Shown here: piece after piece, positions 1-7,251 of the stretch
How positions within the stretch are numbered: position 1 is the first letter of the stretch
How the letters are laid out: each line of letters opens with the position of its first letter
Notes under the pieces: model-generated
Told to the model about the DNA's origin: nothing
Databases searched by the model: none
The model's input: only the letters and a program-made list of their open reading frames with translations
Translations under genes and position numbers: made by a program
Assembly: GCA_050305935.1 (NCBI GenBank)
Contig: JBNLGG010000016.1
Location: 7,490-71,489, forward strand
Source of the DNA: CAJXNP01 sp050305935
GTDB taxonomy: Bacteria; Bacteroidota; Bacteroidia; Cytophagales; Cyclobacteriaceae
DNA: 64,000 bases
Reading direction: 5' to 3'

Positions 1-1
1 T

Positions 2-247
2 GACTGGACAGAATGGAAATTTGTATTCAAAAATGAGCCGCTTGGCGAAGTACTACGAAAAATGGAAAGGTGGTATGCCATCCAATTTGAATTTGGAAAA
101 GGAGTAAACCTGTCTGAGGCCTATACGGGTAAGTTTGATAATGAACCCTTTACTGTAATCCTTGATGCATTTGAGTCTCAGGGAGCCTTTGACTATAGAT
201 TATTGAATGGACGTAAAGTATTGATTTCTAAACAAAAAAAGGAATAA
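2..247 (+). CDS. FecR-family anti-sigma factor, C-terminal fragment (5' end outside window)
   Basis: An open frame enters from the left edge and stops with TAA at 245-247. The 81 visible residues read as the C-terminal DUF4974 domain of Bacteroidota FecR regulators: FKNEPLGEVLRKMERWY, then YTGKFDNEPF, then a short hydrophobic end. In this family the domain lies in the periplasm and contacts the STN domain of a TonB-dependent receptor, and the N-terminus holds an ECF sigma factor. The matching partner here is the STN-containing SusC at 2460. It normally follows fecR within about 200 bp, but here two foreign-looking cassettes lie between them. The family call is strong even though only the tail is visible. 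Confidence 0.88.
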   Translation, partial: DWTEWKFVFKNEPLGEVLRKMERWYAIQFEFGKGVNLSEAYTGKFDNEPFTVILDAFESQGAFDYRLLNGRKVLISKQKKE

Positions 248-268
248 TGATTTTTATGATACTAGTTT

Positions 269-280
269 GTTATGGGCAAT
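269..280 (+). repeat. Cassette-boundary 12-mer GTTATGGGCAAT, copy 1
   Basis: GTTATGGGCAAT lies 22 bp after the fecR stop and recurs exactly at 1629-1640, at the start of the second cassette. Its inverted form GCCCATAAC ends the second cassette at 2259-2267. It resembles the GTTRRRY core of integron attC sites but has a T where that consensus asks for a purine, so it is only attC-like. Confidence 0.55.
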
Positions 281-359
281 AATGAACAACGAACAGAGGA
301 AAAGCAGACCATCTAGATAAACAAAGAAGTCCTCTAAGGTTGAAAATCTTTGAACATAG

Positions 360-404
360 CGGGGGAAGGAAGTGACCCGAAAGCCCCCGAAAAAGAAGTA
401 GGGC
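360..404 (+). promoter_or_regulatory. Candidate structured RNA leader (pseudoknot), copy 1
   Basis: A 6-bp stem pairs CGGGGG (360-365) with CCCCCG (384-389) around an 18-nt loop containing TGACCCGAA. After 8 A-rich bases comes GTAGGGC (398-404), whose GGG could pair with the loop CCC to give an H-type pseudoknot. The element ends 25 nt before the ATG at 430. An equivalent at 1729-1773 has a different but still paired stem and identical loop length and spacing. I match it to no known riboswitch class. Confidence 0.6.
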
Positions 405-429
405 AAAAGTTTAAACTATTTAAAACAAA

Positions 430-1296
430 ATGAAAAAGTCAATTTCATCAATTTTCGTAGTGGTTATTTTTGTTTTTTCTTGTAACCAAGAACAAGATTT
501 AAATCCTGCTAACGATTTCGAGACGGAAATATCTTTTCTTTCAGAAATAAATGCTAGTGGATTGAATCTGGCTGTTTCAAACTTAGGGAGTAATATAATA
601 CCTATTGGAACCAACGAAATCAGATTGAATAAAAAGCAGTTGGCAAAGGACATGTTATCAGGTTTGAACGGCAAATACTTCAATGCTGAAGAAAAAGCCA
701 TTTTAGATTTTTCAAACAATTATAGTGAGGTAAGATTACCAGACGATTTAGCCAATGCAAGAAAAAATGGAACTGTTGTCCTTTCAACATTTGAAATTTA
801 CAGTAAAGAACAATTAGTCTTGTTTCAGCCATTTGTAGATGACCTCTTGAATGAAGAAAATATAAATGAAGCCAAATCTAAAGCTGTATCTTTTCAGCAT
901 TCAGTTATAAATTCAACATTAACTGAAGACGAGAAATTGCAATTATTATCAGTAAGCACTGGCGTCATAAGTTTTGCCGAATTTGTTGAAAAAGGAGGTA
1001 TTGAAAAGGTTCAAAATATTCTATCAGAAGAATTGGGCAAAGAAAGCCCTTCCAATGGTAGAGTAATGGGTTGCTCAGTGAATATGAGAGATGTTATGGC
1101 CGGAGCTATTGTTGGTGGAGCAGGGGGAGCTATAGCAGGTGGATATGGTGGGGCAACCGCTGGCACTGTTGCTTTCCCTATAGTTGGAACTGTAACTGGA
1201 GGTGTCGGTGGAGCTGTGGTTGGGGGAGCCTTCGGATTTGTATCTGGTGCTTTATCCTCGATTGCTGCCAGTTTATTAACCTCATGTGGAAGATAG
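430..1296 (+). CDS. Lipoprotein with C-terminal glycine zipper (putative toxin of cassette 1)
   Basis: The 288-residue product starts with a lipoprotein signal (hydrophobic stretch, then FVFSC, lipidated Cys18). The middle, about residues 20-215, is polar, mostly helical in character and unrecognised. From about residue 215 to the end it becomes a run of GxxxG-type motifs (VGGAGGAIAGGYGG, GGVGGAVVGGAF) able to form membrane helices, ending LLTSCGR. The same plan, lipobox plus glycine-zipper end, recurs in the much shorter protein at 1795. Glycine zippers occur in pore-forming bacteriocins and in the Caulobacter Cdz contact-dependent toxins, so a surface-tethered membrane toxin is possible. 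That role is inferred. A small membrane protein follows after one base. Confidence 0.75.
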   Translation: MKKSISSIFVVVIFVFSCNQEQDLNPANDFETEISFLSEINASGLNLAVSNLGSNIIPIGTNEIRLNKKQLAKDMLSGLNGKYFNAEEKAILDFSNNYSEVRLPDDLANARKNGTVVLSTFEIYSKEQLVLFQPFVDDLLNEENINEAKSKAVSFQHSVINSTLTEDEKLQLLSVSTGVISFAEFVEKGGIEKVQNILSEELGKESPSNGRVMGCSVNMRDVMAGAIVGGAGGAIAGGYGGATAGTVAFPIVGTVTGGVGGAVVGGAFGFVSGALSSIAASLLTSCGR

Positions 1297-1297
1297 T

Positions 1298-1501
1298 ATG
1301 AAATTATTTGTAAATAAAAAGCATCGTAACAGGGTTTGGATTTCTTTATTTGCTATGTCAGCACTATTTATGTGGCTAATGCCCTACGGGTCATTTTATC
1401 CAAATGAAATAGGTTTTTGGCTATCAATAATTAATGCTGTAATAATAGCGACTTTAACTAGCCTTTTTATTACAAAATATGGCAATCAAAAGCGGCAATA
1501 A
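1298..1501 (+). CDS. Small two-helix membrane protein (putative immunity partner, cassette 1)
   Basis: The 67-residue product has a basic N-terminus (MKLFVNKKHRNR), two predicted membrane helices at about residues 14-30 and 37-57, and a basic tail. I chose the ATG at 1298, one base after the upstream TAG, over an in-frame GTG at 1286 that would overlap the upstream gene. The tight spacing suggests translational coupling. A small membrane protein directly behind a membrane-active protein is the usual layout of bacteriocin immunity genes, but nothing in the sequence proves that function. The arrangement repeats at 2070. Confidence 0.65.
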   Translation: MKLFVNKKHRNRVWISLFAMSALFMWLMPYGSFYPNEIGFWLSIINAVIIATLTSLFITKYGNQKRQ

Positions 1502-1502
1502 A

Positions 1503-1637
1503 GCCCATGATACTATTTGAGCGTAATGCGGGCTCGACCTGTAAGATTGAGCATTTTTGCTTTTAAAAATCTTTGCAGTTGTGGGACAGTGATTTGATCT
1601 GTAATCCCGCGCAATGAAAGTACTTAACGTTATGGGC
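1503..1637 (+). repeat. attC-like imperfect palindrome between cassettes 1 and 2
   Basis: The segment starts with GCCCATGAT two bases after the 67-aa gene's stop and ends with GTTATGGGC, so the ends are near-inverted repeats. Inside, GCGGG (1528-1532) can pair with CCCGC (1606-1610). Length (135 bp), placement right behind a gene and paired inner and outer arms resemble an integron attC site. The core sequence does not fit GTTRRRY exactly and no integrase is present in the window. Confidence 0.45.
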
Positions 1638-1640
1638 AAT
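1629..1640 (+). repeat. Cassette-boundary 12-mer GTTATGGGCAAT, copy 2
   Basis: This exact copy of the 269-280 sequence lies at the 3' end of the attC-like palindrome and marks the likely left edge of cassette 2. Confidence 0.55.
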
Positions 1641-1728
1641 TAACGCCAGATTTGAGGGAGAATAGAAGCCGCCTTTTGGCAAATAGAAATAAAAAAATTC
1701 TCCTTAAAAGTGCAGACATTGACTATAA

Positions 1729-1773
1729 CAGGATAAGAATTTGACCCGAACAATCCTGAAAATAAAGTAGGGC
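1729..1773 (+). promoter_or_regulatory. Candidate structured RNA leader (pseudoknot), copy 2
   Basis: CAGGAT (1729-1734) pairs with ATCCTG (1753-1758) around an 18-nt loop containing TGACCCGAA. Eight A-rich bases then lead to GTAGGGC (1767-1773). Compared with copy 1, four of the six stem pairs differ in sequence yet remain paired, while loop motif, loop length and spacing are unchanged. That is the pattern expected of a functional RNA. The element ends 21 nt before the ATG at 1795. Confidence 0.6.
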
Positions 1774-1794
1774 GATAAAACTATAACAATCAAA

Positions 1795-2076
1795 ATGAAA
1801 AATTTATTAAAAAACAGTTTGTTACTTTTAACAGGTTTGTTAGTTGTAACGTCGTGCAATGAAGAAGCGAATCAAGCACAACTTGAATTAGAATCGGAAG
1901 AGTATGAGAATCTAAGCAAAACACTTGAAAATGATTTCAATCAAGCAGTAGGAGGAGCACTTTCCGGAGGTTTAGGCGGTGCTGCAATAGGTACCGCAGT
2001 TCCTGTCATTGGAACAATTACAGGTGGGGTTGTGGGCGCTATAGGAGGAGGCCTAACAGGGGCAGCAGTATGTTAA
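1795..2076 (+). CDS. Small lipoprotein with glycine zipper (putative toxin of cassette 2)
   Basis: The 93-residue product has a lipoprotein signal (LLVVTSC, Cys21), about 28 acidic residues, and then a glycine-zipper segment from about residue 50 to the end (GGALSGGLGGAAIG, GGVVGAIGGGLTG) closing in a terminal cysteine. It is essentially the two ends of the 288-residue protein at 430 without that protein's middle. This suggests that the lipobox and zipper are the conserved functional parts. It is preceded by the second RNA element and overlaps the next small membrane gene by 7 bp. Function is unknown; a membrane-active peptide is the best guess. Confidence 0.75.
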   Translation: MKNLLKNSLLLLTGLLVVTSCNEEANQAQLELESEEYENLSKTLENDFNQAVGGALSGGLGGAAIGTAVPVIGTITGGVVGAIGGGLTGAAVC

Positions 2077-2276
2077 CTAACAACAAGAACTTAGTGATAT
2101 TAATTCCTAATATCATGCTATTAGGTTGGTCATTTTGGGTTTTTGTAATCCAAATCAATACCGACGTAATTGTATCTTGGAAATTGGTTTCAGCAACAAT
2201 CGGTTTATTAATATTCCTGCTATTAATTGGCACTTTTCTTTTTAGTCTTAATCGAAAAGCCCATAACAATAGATAA
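2070..2276 (+). CDS. Small two-helix membrane protein (putative immunity partner, cassette 2)
   Basis: The 68-residue product has a short polar start, two hydrophobic helices (about residues 8-27 and 38-58) and a basic tail (RKAHNNR). Its ATG overlaps the end of the upstream gene by 7 bp, so translation is probably coupled. It matches the 67-aa protein of cassette 1 in size, topology and position, but the two sequences are not obviously alike, as expected if each protects only against its own partner. The inverted boundary sequence GCCCATAAC (2259-2267) lies inside its last codons. Confidence 0.65.
   Translation: MLTNNKNLVILIPNIMLLGWSFWVFVIQINTDVIVSWKLVSATIGLLIFLLLIGTFLFSLNRKAHNNR
2259..2267 (-). 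repeat. Inverted cassette-boundary sequence GCCCATAAC
   Basis: This is the exact reverse complement of GTTATGGGC (269, 1629). It sits in the last codons of the 68-aa gene and probably marks the right edge of cassette 2. No palindromic partner half follows, so the second attC-like site may be truncated. Confidence 0.4.
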
Positions 2277-2459
2277 AAATGAATCTACTTTCTTCATAGA
2301 AAAAGCATAAGGCAAACTGATGCTTCTGAGCCATTGGAGATTATGGATACACTTATTTTATAAAGACGATTATCAAAAGCCCTTACAATTACTACCCCGC
2401 TGATTTTTCTGTTTAGCCAAATACAACTAAGCACCAAACTTTATTTAAAGAAAGAACAC

Positions 2460-5400
2460 ATGAATTTAAATTTTAAAAGTAAATTTTTTATCGTGTCCCG
2501 TTATTCGATTCTGGTCATAATAATTCAATTCTTTACCAGCGTTGGCCTTATGGCCCATGCAAGTGTTGCTAAAGACCTGGATGAAGTATATGTTTCAGTA
2601 GAATGGAGGGACATTGAATTGGAAAAAGGATTAAGAGAATTGGAAAACAAAACGGGTTTCCGTTTCCTTTATAAGGACGCAGATTTAAAAGAAATAAGCC
2701 GGGTATCTCTGGAAGCAAAAAACAAAACACTGAAAGATGTGCTGATGCTTCTGTCCAAAGAGAACCACTTGAAGTTTAAACGGCTGAACAATACAATTTC
2801 CGTTATCAAGCAATCCGGAGATAGCAATGAGCCTTTTGTTATCGAACTGAATGCTGAAGATTTCACTGTAACTGGGAAAGTTATTGATGAAAATGGTGAA
2901 GGTATTCCGAATGTAACTATAATTATCAAAGGCACTACCCAGGGAACAGTTACCAAATTAGATGGAACTTATCAAATCAGTGTTCCATCGGAAGAATCAG
3001 TGCTGGTATTTAGTTTTGTGGGATATACAACGGAAGAAGTCCAGGTTGGTAAACAATCTGTCATCGATATGATGATGCTACCAGACATACAGTCGTTGAG
3101 TGAAATCGTTGTCGTGGGGTATGGTACCATGGAAAAGCGAGAGGTTGCTGGATCCATTTCTTCTGTTGATTTTGAAAATATCGAGCACACATCTGCTATG
3201 AGTTTTGATAAAGTGCTTCAGGGGAGATCACCTGGAGTACAAATTGTCAATGGAGGAGCTCCTGGTGGTACCACCCAGGTTAGGATCAGGGGGATTGGGT
3301 CGATTAGCTCCGGAAATCAGCCACTTTACATTGTCGATGGCGTCCAGGTAGTGCAGGGAGAGTATGGAGAAGCTGGCGGTGGCCAGGAAAATGTGTTGGC
3401 GTCCATCAATCCAAATGATATCGTCTCTGTCGAAATACTAAAGGATGCCTCGGCATCAATTTATGGCGCTCAGGCAGCCAATGGTGTTATTATCGTGACT
3501 ACCAAACGAGGCGAGACAGGTGATACACAGTATAATTTCAACGCACACTGGGGAGTAAACAGAGTAATAAACAAACTGGATATGCTCACTGGTCCGGAAT
3601 GGACAGAGCTCGTGTTAGAGGGATATGCCAACAGGTATGGCAAAGAAAGTCAGCAATACCAGGATCAGTTAGCCTTTCTTGGCAAACCGGAAGATGCCCC
3701 GACTTATGACTGGCAGGACTTGCTTTTTCAGGATGGCATCATTCAGAACTATCAACTTTCGGCCAGAGGAGGAAATGAGGCTACAAAATTCTTTATTTCA
3801 GGATCTTACAATAATTCTAAAGGCCATGTGGTAGGTACTGGATTTCAGCGAGGAACACTAAGAGTAAACCTGGATAATCAACTGAGCAATAGGTTAAAAA
3901 GCAACTTGTCAGTAAATTTAAGCCATACAAATTCTGATGCAACGCGTGGAGATGGTTTTTGGTTCAATAACCCAACAATTGCCTCAGCCTTTATCGTACC
4001 GACTAACGCTCCTTATGAGGAAGACGGTTCCATCAGAGAACCTTTGTTTGGTTTATACACGGAGAACCCGCTGGTAAACAAAGACCCCTCCCTTTTTGAC
4101 GAAACAACAACCAACTACAAAGTCCTTACATCCTATTCACTTAAATATCAAATTATTGAAGACCTGGTATTTGAGTCGAATTGGGCCATTGATTTCCTTA
4201 ATAATAACTATAGCTATTTTGGTAGCCCGAAGGCCCTGGTCGCAGCATCGGTAGAAGGAAGTGTTTATAAGAGTAATAATCGAAGTCTCAACTGGCAGAC
4301 AGACCAAACGTTGACCTATTCGAAAGAAATAGGCCAACACAAACTGAACGGTTTGATAGGGGTTAGCTACAGGCAGCAAAAGCTAGATTATTTCTATGCT
4401 TCTGGCACAAAGCTGTCTTCTTCCAAACTTAATGCACTAGGAACGGCGGCAACGCCCAGTGTAGGAGGAAATGAATCGGAATGGAGATTGGCCGGGATGT
4501 TCGGAAGGATCAACTACGTGCTAAAAGACAAATATATTTTATCAGGAACTATAAGACGCGACGGTTCATCCAGATTCGGGAAAAACAATAAATGGGGTAC
4601 CTTCCCTGCTGTTTCTGCGGCTTGGAGAATTGGCAACGAAAGCTTTATGTCGTCGATAGACAAAATTGTGAGCGACCTGAAACTACGTGGAAGCTATGGT
4701 ATAACAGGAAATGCAAATATTAATAATTTTGTTTCCCGCGGATTCTTTTCTGCTGACCGGTCTTTCCTTGGAAGCGGTGCGCTATCGCCCTGGACGGTAG
4801 AAAATGATAGGCTAAGCTGGGAGCAATCTGAAGTACTAAACGTAGGTGTAGACGCATATTTCTTAGATTCCAGGATTAGTATCACCGGAGATTATTTTAT
4901 CCGGAATACAAATGACCTGCTTCTGGAGAGACCAATTCCGGCTACGTCCGGATATACTACTGTATGGGAGAATATTGGGGAAGTTCAAAACAAAGGTTTG
5001 GAACTTGATATCAGTACTGTCAACATTGATCATAATGGGTTTAAATGGAGCACCGGTTTTAATCTAACCAAGGTTGATAACAAGGTTTTAGCGCTCAGTG
5101 GCGAAACAGATCAGATCATTGATGGACCAGTGATCACAAAAGTGGGTGAGTCTATTACTTCATGGTATGCTATCCGCTATGCGGGTGTAAATCCTGCAGA
5201 TGGTCGGCCATTATACCTGGATAAAAATGGTGAACTTACGTTTCATCCTACCGCTGATGATCGTGTAGTGGTAGGAGGAAGTCTTCCGACATACTTCGGT
5301 GGTTTCACAAACGACTTCTCTTACAAGGGCCTTAGCCTAACTGTCTTTTTTCAGTATTCCGGAGGGAACTACTTATATAATCAGCTCGGTTTTTCAACAA

Positions 5401-5777
5401 AAGCATCTGGTGGGTTTGCTGACAGGAACCAACAACGCAGTGAGTTAGACAGGTGGCAAAAACCCGGCGATATCACCGATGTTCCAATTGCATGGAATGG
5501 CTTTACATATGACGCCAGACCAGGTAATTCCTACAGTTCCAGGTTAATAGAAAAGGGGGATTACGTCAGGCTTAAACAAGTTAATCTTTCTTACAGCGTT
5601 CCGTCATCTCTGCTTGAAAAGCTTAAAATAAGGAGTCTGTCCATTTACGCAAGTGGCAACAATCTCTGGACATCCACGCCATATTCGGGAAGAGATCCTG
5701 AATTACTGGGTGGAAACGAAACAGGCGATTATCCGCAAGCCAGGTCTTACATAGTGGGTATAGATTTAGGATTTTAA
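2460..5777 (+). CDS. SusC/RagA-family TonB-dependent outer-membrane transporter with STN domain
   Basis: The 1105-residue product has a signal region ending near residue 35, then an STN domain (about 43-116) that signals to a FecR anti-sigma factor. A carboxypeptidase-regulatory-like domain follows (about 135-205), then the plug starting at SEIVVVGYGT with the usual YIVDGVQ segment, and a large beta barrel to the end. It is full length for the family. It imports a large nutrient together with the SusD lipoprotein 13 bp downstream. The STN domain pairs it with the truncated fecR at the left edge, so the locus was probably sigma/FecR/SusC/SusD before the cassettes entered. The substrate cannot be read from the sequence. 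Confidence 0.97.
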   Translation: MNLNFKSKFFIVSRYSILVIIIQFFTSVGLMAHASVAKDLDEVYVSVEWRDIELEKGLRELENKTGFRFLYKDADLKEISRVSLEAKNKTLKDVLMLLSKENHLKFKRLNNTISVIKQSGDSNEPFVIELNAEDFTVTGKVIDENGEGIPNVTIIIKGTTQGTVTKLDGTYQISVPSEESVLVFSFVGYTTEEVQVGKQSVIDMMMLPDIQSLSEIVVVGYGTMEKREVAGSISSVDFENIEHTSAMSFDKVLQGRSPGVQIVNGGAPGGTTQVRIRGIGSISSGNQPLYIVDGVQVVQGEYGEAGGGQENVLASINPNDIVSVEILKDASASIYGAQAANGVIIVTTKRGETGDTQYNFNAHWGVNRVINKLDMLTGPEWTELVLEGYANRYGKESQQYQDQLAFLGKPEDAPTYDWQDLLFQDGIIQNYQLSARGGNEATKFFISGSYNNSKGHVVGTGFQRGTLRVNLDNQLSNRLKSNLSVNLSHTNSDATRGDGFWFNNPTIASAFIVPTNAPYEEDGSIREPLFGLYTENPLVNKDPSLFDETTTNYKVLTSYSLKYQIIEDLVFESNWAIDFLNNNYSYFGSPKALVAASVEGSVYKSNNRSLNWQTDQTLTYSKEIGQHKLNGLIGVSYRQQKLDYFYASGTKLSSSKLNALGTAATPSVGGNESEWRLAGMFGRINYVLKDKYILSGTIRRDGSSRFGKNNKWGTFPAVSAAWRIGNESFMSSIDKIVSDLKLRGSYGITGNANINNFVSRGFFSADRSFLGSGALSPWTVENDRLSWEQSEVLNVGVDAYFLDSRISITGDYFIRNTNDLLLERPIPATSGYTTVWENIGEVQNKGLELDISTVNIDHNGFKWSTGFNLTKVDNKVLALSGETDQIIDGPVITKVGESITSWYAIRYAGVNPADGRPLYLDKNGELTFHPTADDRVVVGGSLPTYFGGFTNDFSYKGLSLTVFFQYSGGNYLYNQLGFSTKASGGFADRNQQRSELDRWQKPGDITDVPIAWNGFTYDARPGNSYSSRLIEKGDYVRLKQVNLSYSVPSSLLEKLKIRSLSIYASGNNLWTSTPYSGRDPELLGGNETGDYPQARSYIVGIDLGF

Positions 5778-5790
5778 ACAAAAAACTGAA

Positions 5791-7200
5791 ATGAAGAATT
5801 TAAATAAAATAGCAGTGGTTTTGCTTATGCTGTCATTGTTTTCATGTGAAGATATATTAAACACAGAGCCGAATGATAGATTAACAAACGAAACCGCATT
5901 ATCAGATTACGATGGAGTAGTGGCCACGCTTCTTGGCGGGTATGACAGACTGAGAAATACTAATTCATATTACCGGAGGGACTTTGTTGTAATCGCTGAA
6001 ACATTGGCAGATAACCTAAAGCAGACCATCAATAATTCGTCCAGGTTAAACGGAATTTCCGGTAATGCTCCCTATGCCCATTTTTTTATCTGGGTTCAGG
6101 CGTACCGGGTAATCAATTCTGCAAACTTTGTTATTTCTGCAATTGATAACATAACGGATGCTACTCAGAGTCAATTAGACCAGGTGCATGCCGAAGCGTT
6201 ATTTCTAAGAGCACTGGCTCACTTCGACCTGGTAAGAGTATATGCCAGAAACCCAAATTTCTCTGTTGGTGAGCCGCTTGGTATTCCTATAGTGACAGAG
6301 ATTGTCTCTCCAACAGAGAGTTTCCCTGAAAGAAATACTATTGATGAAGTATATGCGCAAATCATAGCAGACCTCAACCAGGCAGCAGGACTTGTCAATA
6401 CTTCCATAAGTTTTCCAAACCGGGCTAGTGCATCCGCTATCCAGGCATTGCTCGCTAGGGTTCACTTGTATGCTGGCAATTGGGAAGAAGCCATTACTGC
6501 ATCAACTAAGGTGATTGACAATGTTGGTTTTGATATTGAAAAAACGGACTATAAGAAGATTTTTTCTAATCAATCGGAGACCATTTTTGGTATTTCTTTT
6601 CTTGGAGATGAAAGTCCTGGTTTGAATGGTTCTTTGGAAGGTGTACTCTATGTTGACCCGGAGTCAGGCATTGGTTACGGCGATTTCGTGGCAAGGCAGG
6701 ATATCCTCAACCTTTATGGACCTGATGATATTCGTGCAGCGTTGTTTACCCATACTTCCAAATCTGGAGAAGAGGTGGATTATGTGGGAAAATTTATAGG
6801 ATATGGTGGCAGTTTCGGACTTGACCATATTCCGCTTATCCGTCTTTCTGAAATGTATTTAACCAGGGCAGAAGCGCTGGCAGAATTGGGCACCAACCTT
6901 GCCGGGGCCATCTCTGATCTTAACTACATAAGGAACAGGGCAGGCTTACCTAACACAACTGCATCTTCACAAGCTGACGTGATCGACGCGGTGTTGCAGG
7001 AGCGTAGACTTGAGCTTGCATTCGAGGGACACAGAATTTTTGACCTGAAGAGAAAAGGAATGGATATTCCTAAAGGAATGTCAGGAGTAGATTGTCAAGG
7101 AGAATGCAGCATTCCTTACACGGATTTTAGGGTAATCGCCAATATTCCAATCGCGGAAACCGATGTAAACAGTAATTTGAAGCAAAACCCTGGGTATTAA
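5791..7200 (+). CDS. SusD/RagB-family nutrient-binding lipoprotein
   Basis: The 469-residue product has lipobox LFSC (Cys19). It shows the typical SusD features: TPR-like helices in the first two thirds (HAEALFLRALAHFDLVRVYA, then AIQALLARVHLYAGNWEEAI) and the conserved end with YLTRAEALAELG, LNYIRNRAGLP and RRLELAFEGHRIFDLKRKG. It forms the lid over the SusC barrel on the cell surface. It lies 13 bp after susC in one operon. Confidence 0.97.
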   Translation: MKNLNKIAVVLLMLSLFSCEDILNTEPNDRLTNETALSDYDGVVATLLGGYDRLRNTNSYYRRDFVVIAETLADNLKQTINNSSRLNGISGNAPYAHFFIWVQAYRVINSANFVISAIDNITDATQSQLDQVHAEALFLRALAHFDLVRVYARNPNFSVGEPLGIPIVTEIVSPTESFPERNTIDEVYAQIIADLNQAAGLVNTSISFPNRASASAIQALLARVHLYAGNWEEAITASTKVIDNVGFDIEKTDYKKIFSNQSETIFGISFLGDESPGLNGSLEGVLYVDPESGIGYGDFVARQDILNLYGPDDIRAALFTHTSKSGEEVDYVGKFIGYGGSFGLDHIPLIRLSEMYLTRAEALAELGTNLAGAISDLNYIRNRAGLPNTTASSQADVIDAVLQERRLELAFEGHRIFDLKRKGMDIPKGMSGVDCQGECSIPYTDFRVIANIPIAETDVNSNLKQNPGY

Positions 7201-7251
7201 TCAGGGTCATATTGTGACGACTGTTTTTTTAAAACTGATTTCTAAATAAAG

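Noticed and set aside
360..404. Calling the leader element a preQ1 or SAM-II riboswitch
   Set aside because: The pseudoknot topology is similar but the conserved bases of those classes are absent and the downstream genes are unrelated to their ligands.
248..2459. Calling the cassette region a true integron
   Set aside because: No integrase, no attI and a core that departs from GTTRRRY; only the attC-like organisation is supported.
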